Assembly: GCA_010015655.1 (NCBI GenBank)
Contig: ML976683.1
Span: 478,722-542,721, forward strand
Length of the DNA stretch: 64,000 bases
Reading direction: 5' to 3'
Origin: Bimuria novae-zelandiae CBS 107.79
Lineage: Eukaryota > Ascomycota > Dothideomycetes > Pleosporales > Didymosphaeriaceae
The first letter of the stretch is position 1. Every line of letters begins with the position of its first letter. Below are positions 38,511 to 49,700 of the stretch, piece by piece. The notes under the pieces are model-generated. The model searched no databases and was not told the origin of the DNA. It saw nothing but the letters and a program-made list of their open reading frames with translations. Both the position numbers and the translations under genes were made by a program.

Positions 38511-39909
38511 TCAGTCCTTTTTCTTCACAACGGCAAGCTTCCCCCTCACCGGGACATTTTCTTCGCTCTCGATATCTGGGAATCCCTCAACCTGCAAACC
38601 ACCCTTCAGAATAACACAGTGTGTGCTGCCACCATAGTGAAACATGCCAATCTCATCCCCCTTCTTCACATGCTGCCCCTCCTTCACGTTCATCTCGCAC
38701 GTACTCACCTCCGTCATTCCAATCCCCAGAAAACACACTAGCCCGATATCCTTATTATCAGCTTCGAAAAACATGATGGCGCGCGTGGCCGTAGCAGTCA
38801 AATACCCCTGGCCGGTTTTTTCGCCGCCAGCTCTGATCTCGTGGGAAGAAGGATCGCCAAGGCCCTCGAACAGCGGCTCGGAGAAGTACGTTCCATCTTT
38901 GATGTAAGCTTTTTTAACGGTGCCGGACACGGGGGCATGCCAGCGGTGATATGACAGTGCCGAGAGGAAAGCTTGGTATATCGTTCCGCCGATGAATTGC
39001 TCGTGCAGTGGGTCGTGGTCCAGCATGTCGAGCAAGCTGTACGGTTGGCCTTTCACCCAGAAGCGGTCTCGTGCCGCTACGTTCCGCGCAACGTTGTAAG
39101 GCTTGGATTCGCACGCGTTGGCGATGACGCTATCGTCGTCCGGGGACGCCACGGGTCGTTTGTCCTCGTGGAAATGGCGCGTGAAGAAGTTGTCCCAGGA
39201 GGTATACCCGTGGTGTTTCGCGCTGGGGTCGCATTTGAATAGCTCTTTGAATTCGTAAGTGGTTTGCCCAATGTTGGCGGTCGCGGCGAGATCCTCGGTC
39301 GCATGCGGACTGAACCAGCCGATGTTGTCGTCGGAGAGGACGTATGCGGAGTCTGGGCTGGAAAGGAACTTCGCCCACGCATTAAGCACTTTTTTCATCA
39401 TTACGTTCACCTCCGGATCCAGAAAGAATGCGAAACCACTCGGTGTGCCCATCGGCCAGTCGAGAATTGCGTTGAATGGCGTTCCCACCATGCCGATGCC
39501 GTAAGAGCTGTCTGACCATTCCGGCGCGCTCGTCAAAATATGGTTGAAGAGCATTAGCATGTGCTCGTAGTCACGGACCTGCTTGTGGCCTGCTGCATCT
39601 TTCGAATATGGCTTCTTGGACGGAATCTCCTCGAACATAGAATTGACGAGGAGATATATGCGAGTATTGTTTTCGATGAAGAACTTGAACTCTTTGATCA
39701 CCGGATGGTACTCCTTGGGGTTGGCGTCTACTTTTTCGATGATGCTGTTCATCCAATCTTTGTGGACACGGTGGTCCGTTGGCAGCCATTGGCCGGTACT
39801 GAGGTAATGTTACGTCCGCTTTGGGAGAGTGAATGAGTGACGGAGTGGTGTCATACCGATGCACGCGGTGCTCGTGAGGGACATCATTGACTCTGTCCTG
39901 GTGGACCAT
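38511..39909 (-). CDS. Phosphatidylserine decarboxylase-family enzyme, possible aromatic amino acid decarboxylase
   Basis: Pyruvoyl-dependent decarboxylase of the PSD family. Two exons, 39,857-39,909 and 38,511-39,798, with a 58-base intron, give 446 residues. The start is the first ATG in the frame and leads to HRVHRTGQWLPTDHRVHKDW, the entry to the N-terminal domain typical of cytosolic fungal members. The catalytic part has YHRWHAPVSG, EADNKDIGL and MTEVSTCE, then GGSTHC at about 407-412, where self-cleavage before the Ser would create the pyruvoyl group. There is no signal peptide or membrane segment, unlike classical mitochondrial or Golgi PSDs. This domain layout is shared with tryptophan decarboxylases such as PsiD, so the substrate may be an aromatic amino acid rather than phosphatidylserine. 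Family is firm, substrate open. Confidence 0.85.
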
Positions 39910-40608
39910 GATGACTGAAACTTGTATGGAGAGTTTGAGGTCTTTCCCCAGATTCTTGACAGATAGCTCAGTTTCCACGGTCGAGCCTCTGCAGTGGTAG
40001 CATCTTGTATGTGCCGGTCGCGTCAACCATCATGTCTACGTCATTCTTTCAACGCGGTCGGGCGTCACTAATACAAGTCTAGAAAATACAGATCACATGA
40101 GTCAACGTGAAAACACTGCGCGTTTACGGCAAAAATATAATGACCAGTAGAAGGTGCAAGAGCCTTGCCAAGAGTCGATTTGCGGCAAACCTAGGTGCGC
40201 TCTTCCCCACTTTCCTTCTCCACCTGGTGCAATCCTACGGTCTCGGTAAACCCCGAAGCCTTCACAAGTGAGTCATCTGTACATCCCGACACTCCGCTTC
40301 GATACCATCAATACGGAGTAAGACTAATGTTCATAACGTTTAATTCAAGATAGACGAGCAGGAACTTGCCTTAGCCAGCGACCGACAGCCATCACCATTA
40401 CCTGACCCGTTTCTAATGAAACTGCACTCATCACCATGCATGCCCATCCTCGATGCGCCACTCCTTTATCATTAACTAAAGTGAGATTCCACGCAGAATT
40501 ATACATATGTGCAGAGAGAAGCATATTCCCGCCTTCTCAAAAGAGTGCATGTGGTATCTCGAAACGCAAAACCGGTTGAACGCCGATGCAAAAGTAGACA
40601 TTATTTCT
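39910..40608. other. Intergenic region upstream of the decarboxylase
   Basis: Holds the likely promoter and 5' untranslated region of the decarboxylase and the 3' end of the membrane-protein gene. The decarboxylase frame stays open upstream to about 40,026 but has no ATG there, so an upstream exon is possible though not needed. Nothing else recognised. Confidence 0.5.
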
Positions 40609-41813
40609 TTACATAGCCGTGCCTTTGCCCTTCCCATCATACACATATTCATCCAGCTCCGGTCCCTGCGGCGCAACTCCCGCATAGGTAACGTTGTCTT
40701 GCTGCGGTGGGGGACAGTATGTCTGCTGCGGCGGAGAGTACGTCTGCTGCGGTGGAGAGTACGTCTGCTGGGGCTGCACTGGCGTCTGGGGCTGCTGTGC
40801 ATAGTATTCCTGATGGCCACCTTGCAGCTCATTAAAGGCCCTTGTTCTGGGCGTGGCTGGCGTCTTCGACCACGGCGCAGTGTGGCCCGTCGCAGTCCCT
40901 GGTGTACGAGGCAGCTGCTGCAACTCCCACATATGTTGCCATTGCTCTTCGGCGGTCATCTCCTGGTCGTAGGGTGAGGAGGCATACAGTTCCTTTTCTG
41001 CTTTCTTCTCGGCGATTTTGGTTTCGCGCTTGAGGCGGGCTTCTTCGGTAGGAACGAGCGACCAGATGGTCATCACCAGGAATGCAACGTAGATACACCT
41101 ATTGAAACTTACATTAGCTTCTTGTGCTTAATGCAAAAGCACTAATTCATTACTGCGCCGGTATGAAATGGGAGCGGCGATAGATGACAAGGGTGACTTA
41201 CAGCATAATGACAGACACAGCGAAGGCCGATTTCGCTTGCTGGCAGTACCCTCGAATGGTTTTGTCGTCCACGATACTGCAACTCTTGGTGATATACCAC
41301 GGTGCACCCTTGTTCTGATGCTCGGGATCAACAGTGTCGGGCGCGGTTTGGATATACAAGCTGGCGGCCCAGAGCGCGGCGAGCGATATGTGAAGCAGGA
41401 GCGAGAGGATCGGGTAGAAGATGTGCAGCAGCCAGAGGGTGAATTTGACGAGGTAGAAGAACATGCACACAACACCGACGTACATGTTGTAGTTCGTGTT
41501 CCTTGTCCACGTTAGCATGCTCTTGCGCTGTTCTCGTCTGGCATGAGGCATGTATCGGAGAGACTACTCACAGACTACTCCACACTATCGGCGTCTCCAT
41601 CTTCTGGTAGTTGTAAGCTGCATACGCAACCTTGTTCGGATCGCTGTTGAAGCCCATCACCCCGCCCACCCGCCACAAAGTAGTGCGGTAAGTGTTTGGC
41701 GCCGCGATGCCGAACAGCGTCAGATTCGCGACGGTGAAGGGGAATTCCAGGATGAGAAGGCCCAAGACGACCTTGGGAAGGCGCCATTGCCGTGAGAGGA
41801 AGAAGCGGCCCAT
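40609..41813 (-). CDS. Four-helix membrane protein, MARVEL-like, with Pro/Gln-rich tail
   Basis: Three exons, 41,572-41,813, 41,202-41,501 and 40,609-41,098, give 343 residues. Introns of 70 and 103 bases have GTGAGT and GTAAGT donors with CTAAC and CTAAT branch sites. Four hydrophobic segments lie near 15-37, 86-107, 109-130 and 168-193, the spacing of MARVEL-type proteins, which act in membrane apposition and trafficking. A short charged stretch follows (EEARLKRETKIAEKKAEKE), likely a cytosolic helix. The tail contains tandem seven-residue repeats (PPQQTYS) encoded by 21-base repeats near 40,728-40,790, and ends in a small acidic-basic segment. Function unknown. MARVEL is my reading from topology rather than from a signature motif. 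Confidence 0.75.
40727..40790 (-). repeat. 21-base coding tandem repeat
   Basis: Three near-identical 21-base units (core TACGTCTGCTGCGG on the plus strand) in the last exon of the membrane-protein gene, each encoding seven residues of the PPQQTYS type. Unit number may vary between strains. Confidence 0.7.
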
Positions 41814-42930
41814 TATGACTTTTTTCGCAGTGCGCTGAGAGAGCAGGAAAGAAGCTGCGAGCAGCTGAACACACTGGGCGCGAATCGATTCGAACTGGGG
41901 CTATATAGCCTACCCGTCGAGCCTCATTCGCAACGCAGCAGTGGATCGTCGTCGGTCCTTCGTTGTACAATGGTGTCGTCGCACCGTAGGGCACGCAGAG
42001 TGGCTCACCAACGCTCGCGCAGCGCAGCCAGGACCTCGCACCTCTTAAAAGGCGGCCGTCAGCCGAAGCAACCACGAGCCCACTCTCGCGCCTACATGTC
42101 GGGGGCGAGCCAGCAGCTGCGCGCCTGCAGCCGCTGAGTGGGCGTTAGATTCTGCCCATCACAGCGCGGCGTGGCGACTCTCCTCCAATCAGACGAGAGA
42201 TTCGGCTTATTCGTTCTGCACCTCACTGCAGCATCCCGGTCACGGGATCACTGCGGCCACCATGGTCATTGGCCCGAGTGCGAAGTGCAATATATCTCTG
42301 CGTGCGCAATTGGTCTGGCGTATTATTCGTGCATGATGGATTCTGAAGGGAGAGTCGGCCGAGGAAGTGGAGTTGCTGATCGAGTTGGAGTGGAGACGGT
42401 CGAGATGGGTCGTGCCGCAGCCGTATCCGCGCGTAAAGTGGAGACAGAGGGGAAATGGAATGAGCATCGCGGGATATCAATTGTAGCGGGAGTAGTCTGG
42501 CGCTTGGAATCACGTATCATGCATTTGTGCCACCAATGGCGCTTGCGCCTGTCTCCTTTCCCTCCAGCAAAGTCCAAGGTATCAGACTTTTGGCACAAGC
42601 TCATTCTCAATCTCGAGGAACCCCTCGCTTGCTCTCAGGTGCAGCATCTCGTCACGATCCCAACACGCAGCCCCTGGAGTTCAGAAATGCTGCACAAATG
42701 TTGTCACAACCTCAAGCGACCTCTCCCACTCAGCGTGCCCGCCATCAACAAGTCAAATGACTTGGGATAGATTCGCAAGAATGTCGTGGAAACCTGATTT
42801 GAGGGTCAAGACTGGGTATGGATTAAGTCCGAGTGGTTCTCAGGACGATTTTACCTATGGACAGGACCACTCATTGGTGGCTATGTGTTGTGGATATATC
42901 GTAAAACATTTGTACAGCATTGTGGCCGCA
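41814..42930. other. Intergenic region of 1.1 kb
   Basis: Lies upstream of the membrane-protein gene and downstream of the oxidoreductase stop. The first few hundred bases should carry the membrane-protein promoter. A 210-codon plus-strand open frame (42,138-42,770) and overlapping minus-strand frames are present, but none looks like a known protein and composition gives no support. I call no gene here. Confidence 0.45.
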
Positions 42931-44096
42931 TCACCACCACTTCTCGCAAAGGACCCACTCGGGGTCGACGTGGTTTTGTTTCTGCAGCCATTCCACGATC
43001 TCATCGGTCATCTCTGAGGGGCCACATACGTAGAATACTGTGCCGCTTGCTTCTTCTGGGCTTCCGACGGCGCTCGCCAACGCAGTGTCATCAATACGGT
43101 GCGTCCAAGCGGTGACGGGTACTTCTGTGTCGGACTGTATCTGCGGCAGCGTGAGGGACATTAACGGATGGATGGGCTCATCGTTCTGGCGATTCAAAGG
43201 TGCCCCATCCCAGGTGCCAGTAAGGAAAAGCTCTATACGGTTATTCGTCGAGTGCGTGCGAGGTTTACGGAACAGGTCCAGCAGCCTTGTGAGGAAAAGC
43301 ACTTGTTCCGGATTCGTGTCGGTCGAAGGAACTTTTGTGGAATATAATATGCGGACTTCGGGTTCCGTATCTTGCTCGTTGATATGTGACAACATTGACA
43401 CCAGCGGACTGCCGTACAAGTCAGCGGACTGCACGACAAGACAACAGTACAGAGGACTCCCAAGGGGCACCTACTTTATGCCCACCCCTCCTGCAATGAA
43501 AACTGCGCGCTTGATCTTCGCGTAGTCGATCTTGGGCGGTGGCCAGACGAAGCTGCCTCCGACCCTGACGTGGACCTCCTTCCCTATTATTTCTTCGGGC
43601 GGCTGCCACAACCACGCCGCAGGGGGGTTGCCAGGGTTCCTCTGGACAGCGAGTTCGAGGAAAGGATTGGGATGTAGGTCCGGTCGTGGTCGCGCTTGGC
43701 TGGGCGTGGACGTCAAGGTGAAGCCGCCCGCCGCTTCGATGCCCGGGACATGCACGTCGAGCCATTGGCCTGGTTGGAACTTGGTCCATCAGCGACCGTC
43801 GACAAGATTGGAGGGGTCGCGGACGATACGTTGAATGTGTTTTGCTCGCGGAGAGCTAACTTAAACATCCTTATCCGGTCATTGACGGGCGTGACCGTCT
43901 CGATGGTGACGGGATGAAGGCCGTCGTCGCGGGGCTCGGTCGCGGTTCTCTCTTCATGGCTGAGGCTCGCTTTTGCTCGGGAGCGCGTCTGAACCATTTG
44001 GGTTAGGAAGCTGCTCACTGAGGGCGCTTGCAGTGTGGGAGGGAGAGGATTACACCAAGCCGAAATCTTTAGTCTTCGAAGCGGCCGTGCAAGCAT
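42931..44096 (-). CDS. OXNAD1-like flavin/NAD(P)-binding oxidoreductase, probably mitochondrial
   Basis: Ferredoxin-NADP reductase-fold enzyme that would pass electrons between NAD(P)H and FAD; its partner is unknown. Exons 43,830-44,096, 43,475-43,779 and 42,931-43,408 with introns of 50 and 66 bases (CTGAT and CTGAC branch sites) give 349 residues. The chosen ATG gives an Arg-rich N-terminus (MLARPLRRLKISAW) without acidic residues, typical of a mitochondrial presequence; an internal ATG at 43,997 would drop it. The FAD-binding part has GQWLDVHVPG and GGFTLTSTP. The NAD-binding part has IAGGVGINPLVSMLSHI, restored exactly by removing intron 2, and FYVCGPSEMTDEI. The protein ends CEKWW. It is divergently paired with the lipase gene. 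Confidence 0.85.
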
Positions 44097-44386
44097 TCCT
44101 CGAATAGGTAGCTTGTAAGCGTGGCAGGGATGCCAGCGAAGAGTCTGCGGTGGGGATGTGAGGGGCACGAGGGCTTCCCAAGTCCAAGCTTTTGCTATGA
44201 CGCCAACGGCCACCTGCGCATTGTGCTAGCCAGCTTGGGAATGGGCCTCGGTTCATGCCAGCAGCTCACCTGCATCCGTTGATGCTTGATATCTCGACGT
44301 CCCTGGTCCTCGTCGCATTCTTGAAATCCCTGGTTCTTGGGAACCTGCATCGTCGCTTCCTTTTTGTGATTGTAGTATAGCACACC
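44097..44386. promoter_or_regulatory. Shared divergent promoter region
   Basis: Only 290 bases separate the start codons of the oxidoreductase (minus strand) and the lipase-like gene (plus strand), so both promoters must lie here or overlap the genes. No individual transcription-factor site is claimed. Confidence 0.55.
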
Positions 44387-45512
44387 ATGTCTGTGGAGGA
44401 AGGCTGGCACACGGTGGAAGACGGCAAGAAGCTGTACACCAAGACGTGGAAGGTACGCGTAGCTCAGCCTGCTTGAGGCGGGATGCTAAACGAGCCGGCA
44501 GACAGACGGACCGGCGAAGACGCGTCTGGTGTTCATTCACGGCTTCAGCGATCACTGTGAGCCGTGGTTGCCCCCAGGTTAGTAGAGGAAGGCGCTACTG
44601 ACGCGTGCTAGGCAACGCCTACAACCAGTTCTTCCCCACGCTGGCCTCGAAGGGCATTGAAGTATACGCATTCGACCAGAGGTATCTTCTGCACAGAGCA
44701 ACGGGATCATGGAAGCTAATTCTCTCTCAGAGGATGGGGCAGGTCTGTCGAAGAGCCGAAACAGAGAGGTCACACTGGGCCAACCTCCAGAGTCCTAGAA
44801 GACATCACATCTTTCCTCAAGACGGTCATTCCATGTCCAATTCCGCTGTTCCTCATGGGCCACTCCATGGGTGGTGGGGAAGTGCTTCTGTACATGTCTA
44901 CCGGTCCCGCAGAAATCCGCAAGCACATTCGAGGCTACCTCCTGGAATCGCCGTTCGTCGACTTTGACCCAAAGTCCAAGCCGTCCTCAATCACTGTGAT
45001 TCTTGGGCGCTTGGCCGGAAAAGTGCTGCCGCATCACCAATTAACGAACCCTCTTGATGTCAAGCTCATCTCGCGAGACCCGGCAGTGCAGCAGCAGTTC
45101 ACCGAGGACGACCTATGCCATGACACTGGCACCCTTCAGGGTCTTGCTGGCATGCTTGATAGGACGGCTGACCTCGCGAACGGCAAAGTGAAGATTGGCG
45201 ACGACGCCGGCGAGGGCGGAGTTACGAGGGTTTTCATAGCCCATGGCGACAAGGACGGCATCACCAACTACCACGCAACCAAAGCCCTCGCAGAGCGTCT
45301 TCAGGTGAAAGACAAAGAATTCAAGACGTACGCAGGATACTTCCATCGACGTAAGTGGGCTATACTTCTCTCACCTTATCCATCATGCTGACTGTTCAGT
45401 ACACGACGAACCGAGTCCTGACAGGGAGATCTTTGTGGATGACGTTGCCGCTTGGATATTGGCGCGCTCGGGAGATCCGGTGCAGGTGGACGGGAGCAGG
45501 TCCAAGCTATGA
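44387..45512 (+). CDS. Monoacylglycerol lipase-like serine hydrolase
   Basis: Alpha/beta hydrolase of the monoglyceride-lipase group, expected to cleave monoacylglycerols to glycerol and fatty acid in the cytosol or at lipid droplets. Five exons, 44,387-44,452, 44,502-44,556, 44,612-44,681, 44,731-45,350 and 45,400-45,512, give 307 residues, close to the usual size. The four introns are 49-55 bases, three with exact CTAAC or CTGAC branch sites. The oxyanion motif HGFSDH is at 35-40. The nucleophile elbow GHSMGG has Ser 109, the acid is probably Asp 239 (GDKD), and the base is His 272 (LHDEP), restored by joining exons 4 and 5. Joining exons 3 and 4 gives DQRGWGRS, matching the family. A general esterase is possible. 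Confidence 0.9.
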
Positions 45513-45799
45513 TTGGCGTTAAGGGCTTTCCATGACGTGTTAGAATTTATACGCATTGTAAAGACAATACCCGTGACCAACAAGTCCTCTAATTTGCTGC
45601 TCTGGGAAAGTCCAGCACCTTTCACCTCCGGGAGTTCGGGCCAATACATAGATGCACCATTACACCGAAATCGATACATCGAAACTAGTATCCTTCAGGG
45701 GATTAAGCACTCAGCCAGTCAGCGCTCCGTTTAAAAGGGGAGCAATATCGTGGTTCTCTAGGGACCTACCAATACTAAGAAGAAATGTTGTACAGAACC
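45513..45799. other. 3' flank of the lipase-like gene
   Basis: GC-balanced, no gene seen; probably the lipase 3' untranslated region. It ends at the inverted repeat at 45,800, where AT-rich DNA begins shortly after. Confidence 0.5.
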
Positions 45800-46293
45800 T
45801 ACTGTGGTATCAGGCAAAAGTGAGGTGAGTGGCCCGCGTAGAGCAGGGGTGTTGCCAAGATGCTAAGCTATATAAATTTCGCACGCTTATCCTCTTTTAT
45901 ATATAAATTTTAGTACCTAGTATAACTACCTTTTATATTAATTATAGCCTAGTATCTAACTAGTATACTTTTAATAAGCTTTTTAAATATTTTATTTTTA
46001 ATTAAGTCTTACGCTTTTTATATAATATTACGTAGCTAACTATATATATACTACTTACCTTTAAGTAAATTAAAATAATACTGCTTAATATAGTCCTTTA
46101 TTTTATTTTATACTACTTTAATTAAGTTAAGATCTAGCAAGAACGCTAGTTAAAAAATAAAATAGATTTTTTTAATTAAATTTTTTTAATTATATAAGTA
46201 GTAGCGTACCTAAGAGCGCTATTTTATATAAATAAAAAATATAACTCTCTTATAATAGCTTTCCTTATTAATACTTTTCTATTCCTTTTACTA

Positions 46294-46745
46294 TGTTACG
46301 ACCACGAACCCCACAAGGATAAAGAAGCCAGATAATTACGCCAAGAGAGTAATTATTAACGAAGTAGTAGAGTTAACAGGACCTAACGGGGCGCGGGGTA
46401 GCTTAGTTAGTAGTTACGTAACAAAGTCCCGCATAAAGGGAAGTCCTATGGGACTACCGTAGTCCCTGGGACTACAGGGCCTTGGCGGGACTATGAAGAA
46501 GGAATAGGCTAGTATATAGTGTGGCGACTTTCCTATTGTTGTTTCCTTCCTCGTAGTTAACTTATATATCTTCTGTGCGAGTACGTTCTCCTATATAGAC
46601 TAATAGTTATCTTATTTATTATAAGATTAGATTGTCTAGTCGCGCTAAGTGTCGCATTAACTTATACTACTAAATAATCTATAAAGCACCACGATACCTT
46701 ACCGCCCTAACTTAGATTAAAATAAGGTGTAAGAGCCTTATAACA
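46294..46745 (+). repeat. 5' LTR of the chromodomain gypsy element
   Basis: 452 bases, starting TGTTACGACC and ending TAACA, preceded by TACTA. Contains a local repeat of GGGACTAC-type motifs near 46,450-46,490. Confidence 0.9.
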
Positions 46746-46789
46746 CTTTAACTACCCTACGGTATAATAGCAGGACCTAGTTCGACCAC

Positions 46790-49700
46790 CGCAGCTCCGG
46801 CACCTAAGGAAAAGACTCTAAGAGAAATAGTTATTAAATAAGCGGCTTAGATAGCCTAGTTACAGGAAATTATCAACCAGATAAGCGAAAAGATAAGCTA
46901 ATAGGAAAATATAAAACATTAACCAAAGGTCCCGAAGCCCGAACCCTATTTAGGAAAGGGTTACCTAGGAACGTTCCTAACCTAGATAGAACTGTTTATC
47001 TGTTACAACCTAGGAAAGTTTAATATAGAATAAGATAAGATCCTAGTCACCTGCATAAACATGTAAGACAAGGCAGCTACGTAGGCTAGACTAATAATTA
47101 ACGATTTCCTCAAGAATGGTAAATTAGAGGATTATAGTTTAGACGCTACTAAAGACGCCTTTAAGGACTAGGAGTCTTTTTATAAGGCTGTAAAAGGAAT
47201 GTTTGGCATTATTAATAAAGGATATTAAGCCAAAATACGCCTCTAGCGCCTACGTTAGGAGAAATCAGCGGTACTCTATACACTAGAGTTTAAACAGATC
47301 GTGGCAGAACTCGAAGAATAGGGAGAAGCCCTACTTATAATTACCTACTATAACGGACTAAAAGAATTGGTCAAAGACAAATTAGTCCACTAAGGAAAAG
47401 CAGACGACCTGAAAGAACTTATTAATAATATAATTAAAGTAGATAATTGCCTGTACGAACGCAAGCTAGAAAAACAGCATAGTACTAGGCTACTTACTAG
47501 AAAAGAGAATAAATCTAGGCCCGCAGGAAGAGACTAGGACGGAGATATTATTATAACTAATAAAGCCTAATAGTATAAAAAAAAGAACGGCAAGGGAAAA
47601 CAGCCGTAAAGACTAAAGAAGAGTTACTAAGGCAAGAATGGCATTTCGCAGGAAAAGCAAGAATAAAGGTTTAAAAATAAAGCCTGCCTCTAATATAGCA
47701 AGCCAGGCTACTTCGCCAAAGACTACAACGATTAAGAGACTAAGGTTAATATAACTAACCTCCTACGAGTGGCTATGGCCACCCTTACGCTGGCAGAAGC
47801 TAACGAAGTAGATCTTACGCAGGAGATCCTAGAGCTAATAAAAGAAGAAGAGAAACGAAAGACCCTTCCTAAGTACTAGATCTTCTAAAGACTGGCTAAT
47901 AATACCTACTAGATGTGCAGCAGTGCGCTACATTAATTATCTTAGTGTAAGGCAAAAGTAATCGTCTAAGGGGCACACGCATGGGACGCCTACTGGCTAG
48001 CGAAGAAACTATAGGGGCGCCTAAAATAATACCTACGCCAGATCACGATACAGGAACGACATGAATACGCCAAATGGTGGCAATGCACGCGTAAAGGATG
48101 CTAACAACACTCTAAGGCTAGAGTTAGGGCCTCCTATTTTCCAGGAGGTTTAAAACACTATAGGCTAAAGCAGAGCTAGTGCAGCGTGCCTAATAATTAC
48201 CACGAGCACTTTCTAGCCTATTAGGCTAAGCACTATAAATAGAATAGTTAGCATTAATATTTTAACATTACCTATAAGCTACACAAGTAGTAAAAGTTCG
48301 AAACAGGCTAGTTTCCTTAGGGCTTAGATCCCCGCGACACTAGCATGATAATAGGGAATACGTAGCTAGGAAGAAACGCGGACTACTTATTAATTAGGTA
48401 AAAATAATGCAACCTATAGTGCTTTGCACACCTAAGCCTGCAGGAAAAGGCAGCCTCCTTAGATAGCTATCTAGGGCATAATACATTAGCCTAGAATAAA
48501 TGCCTTACTCTAAATTGCCCGCAACATGGGAATCAAGGAGTATACAAATCTAATAGGATTAGAGAGACTTACGCCCTATATTAACAGCGATATAAGTAGC
48601 ACTAAATTAAGGAAGTCTCTAAGCTATCTAAGGTCTAAGACTAGATTAAGGAAGCCGACGCTAATTAGCCTAAAACCTTAAATAAAGGGTCTAATAATTT
48701 AAAAAACTAGATCGTTACTAGGCAATAAGCCACACTAGTAATAGTGTAATTATTATAGCTTATTAAGTAGACACTCGCAGAATTAAGAAACGCTTAATTA
48801 AAGATATTATAGTGCATAGACATCGTGTTATAGCACTAATTAACCTAGGGGCAAACGCGTGTCTAATCGCCCCGCGAGTAGTTAAGAAGTACAATATGCC
48901 ATATTGTAATAAGAAAACACCGCTGCAAATAGGACTCACGGACAGGACCTAATTATAAGGATATAGTGACGATTGGCTGCGCCTTAAGATAGCGCCGGTA
49001 TAAGTTAACATAGAAGGCCTAGAGAGCCAACACGTCTTCACCATCGCAGAGATAGGAGACATCAAAGCTATTATTAGATACGAATGGCTAGAATAACATA
49101 ATCTATGAATAGACTAGATTAAACAAACAATCCTTCCCCGGGACCTACTAGCAAAGGCTTAGGCAAGCCCTGGTAGGAGAGAAACTCCCCAACCTTAGGC
49201 GAGAAAAAGGAGTTAACTATCTAAGATACAAGAAATATTAGTATACAAGATAGATAGGATCTTAAAGTAATACCTAGGGCGGGTGCACTGTATATAGGTC
49301 CGGGAGACTAAGATAGTCCTAGATAACCCTAGTCTACTAGAAGAATATAAGGAATTCGCAGACCTATTTAAGGAACACAACGAAACTGTCCTACCTAAAC
49401 ACAAAAAGTGGGATTACGAGATACTACTAGTAAAGGAAGCCAAGCTACGGCTAAAACGCCTAAGGCCTCTTACCTACGAATAAGAAAAAGAGTTAAAAGA
49501 GCTAATACAGAAGAATCTACGCTTAGGGAAATAGCGGCCTAGTTAGAGTCCTATAGCCTTCCCTATACTCTTTATTCGCAAAAAAGACGGCAGGCTGCGA
49601 CTCTATATAGATTATAGATAGCTAAACGCCGTAACGATTAAGAATCGCTACCTGTTACCACTAATAACGGAGCTTATAAATAGACTCTAAGGAGCTAAAT

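Noticed and set aside
41538..41571. A 34-base intron in the membrane-protein gene
   Set aside because: Too short for a fungal intron; extending to the AAG after the CTAAC branch site gives a 70-base intron with the same frame.
42138..42770. Open frame of 210 codons on the plus strand, with overlapping minus-strand frames
   Set aside because: No recognisable domain, no splice continuation and several equally long frames on the other strand; it lies in the upstream region of the membrane-protein gene.
36206..45512. Treating the five island genes as a secondary-metabolite cluster
   Set aside because: No polyketide synthase, peptide synthetase, terpene cyclase or pathway regulator is present; shared lipid themes alone are weak evidence.
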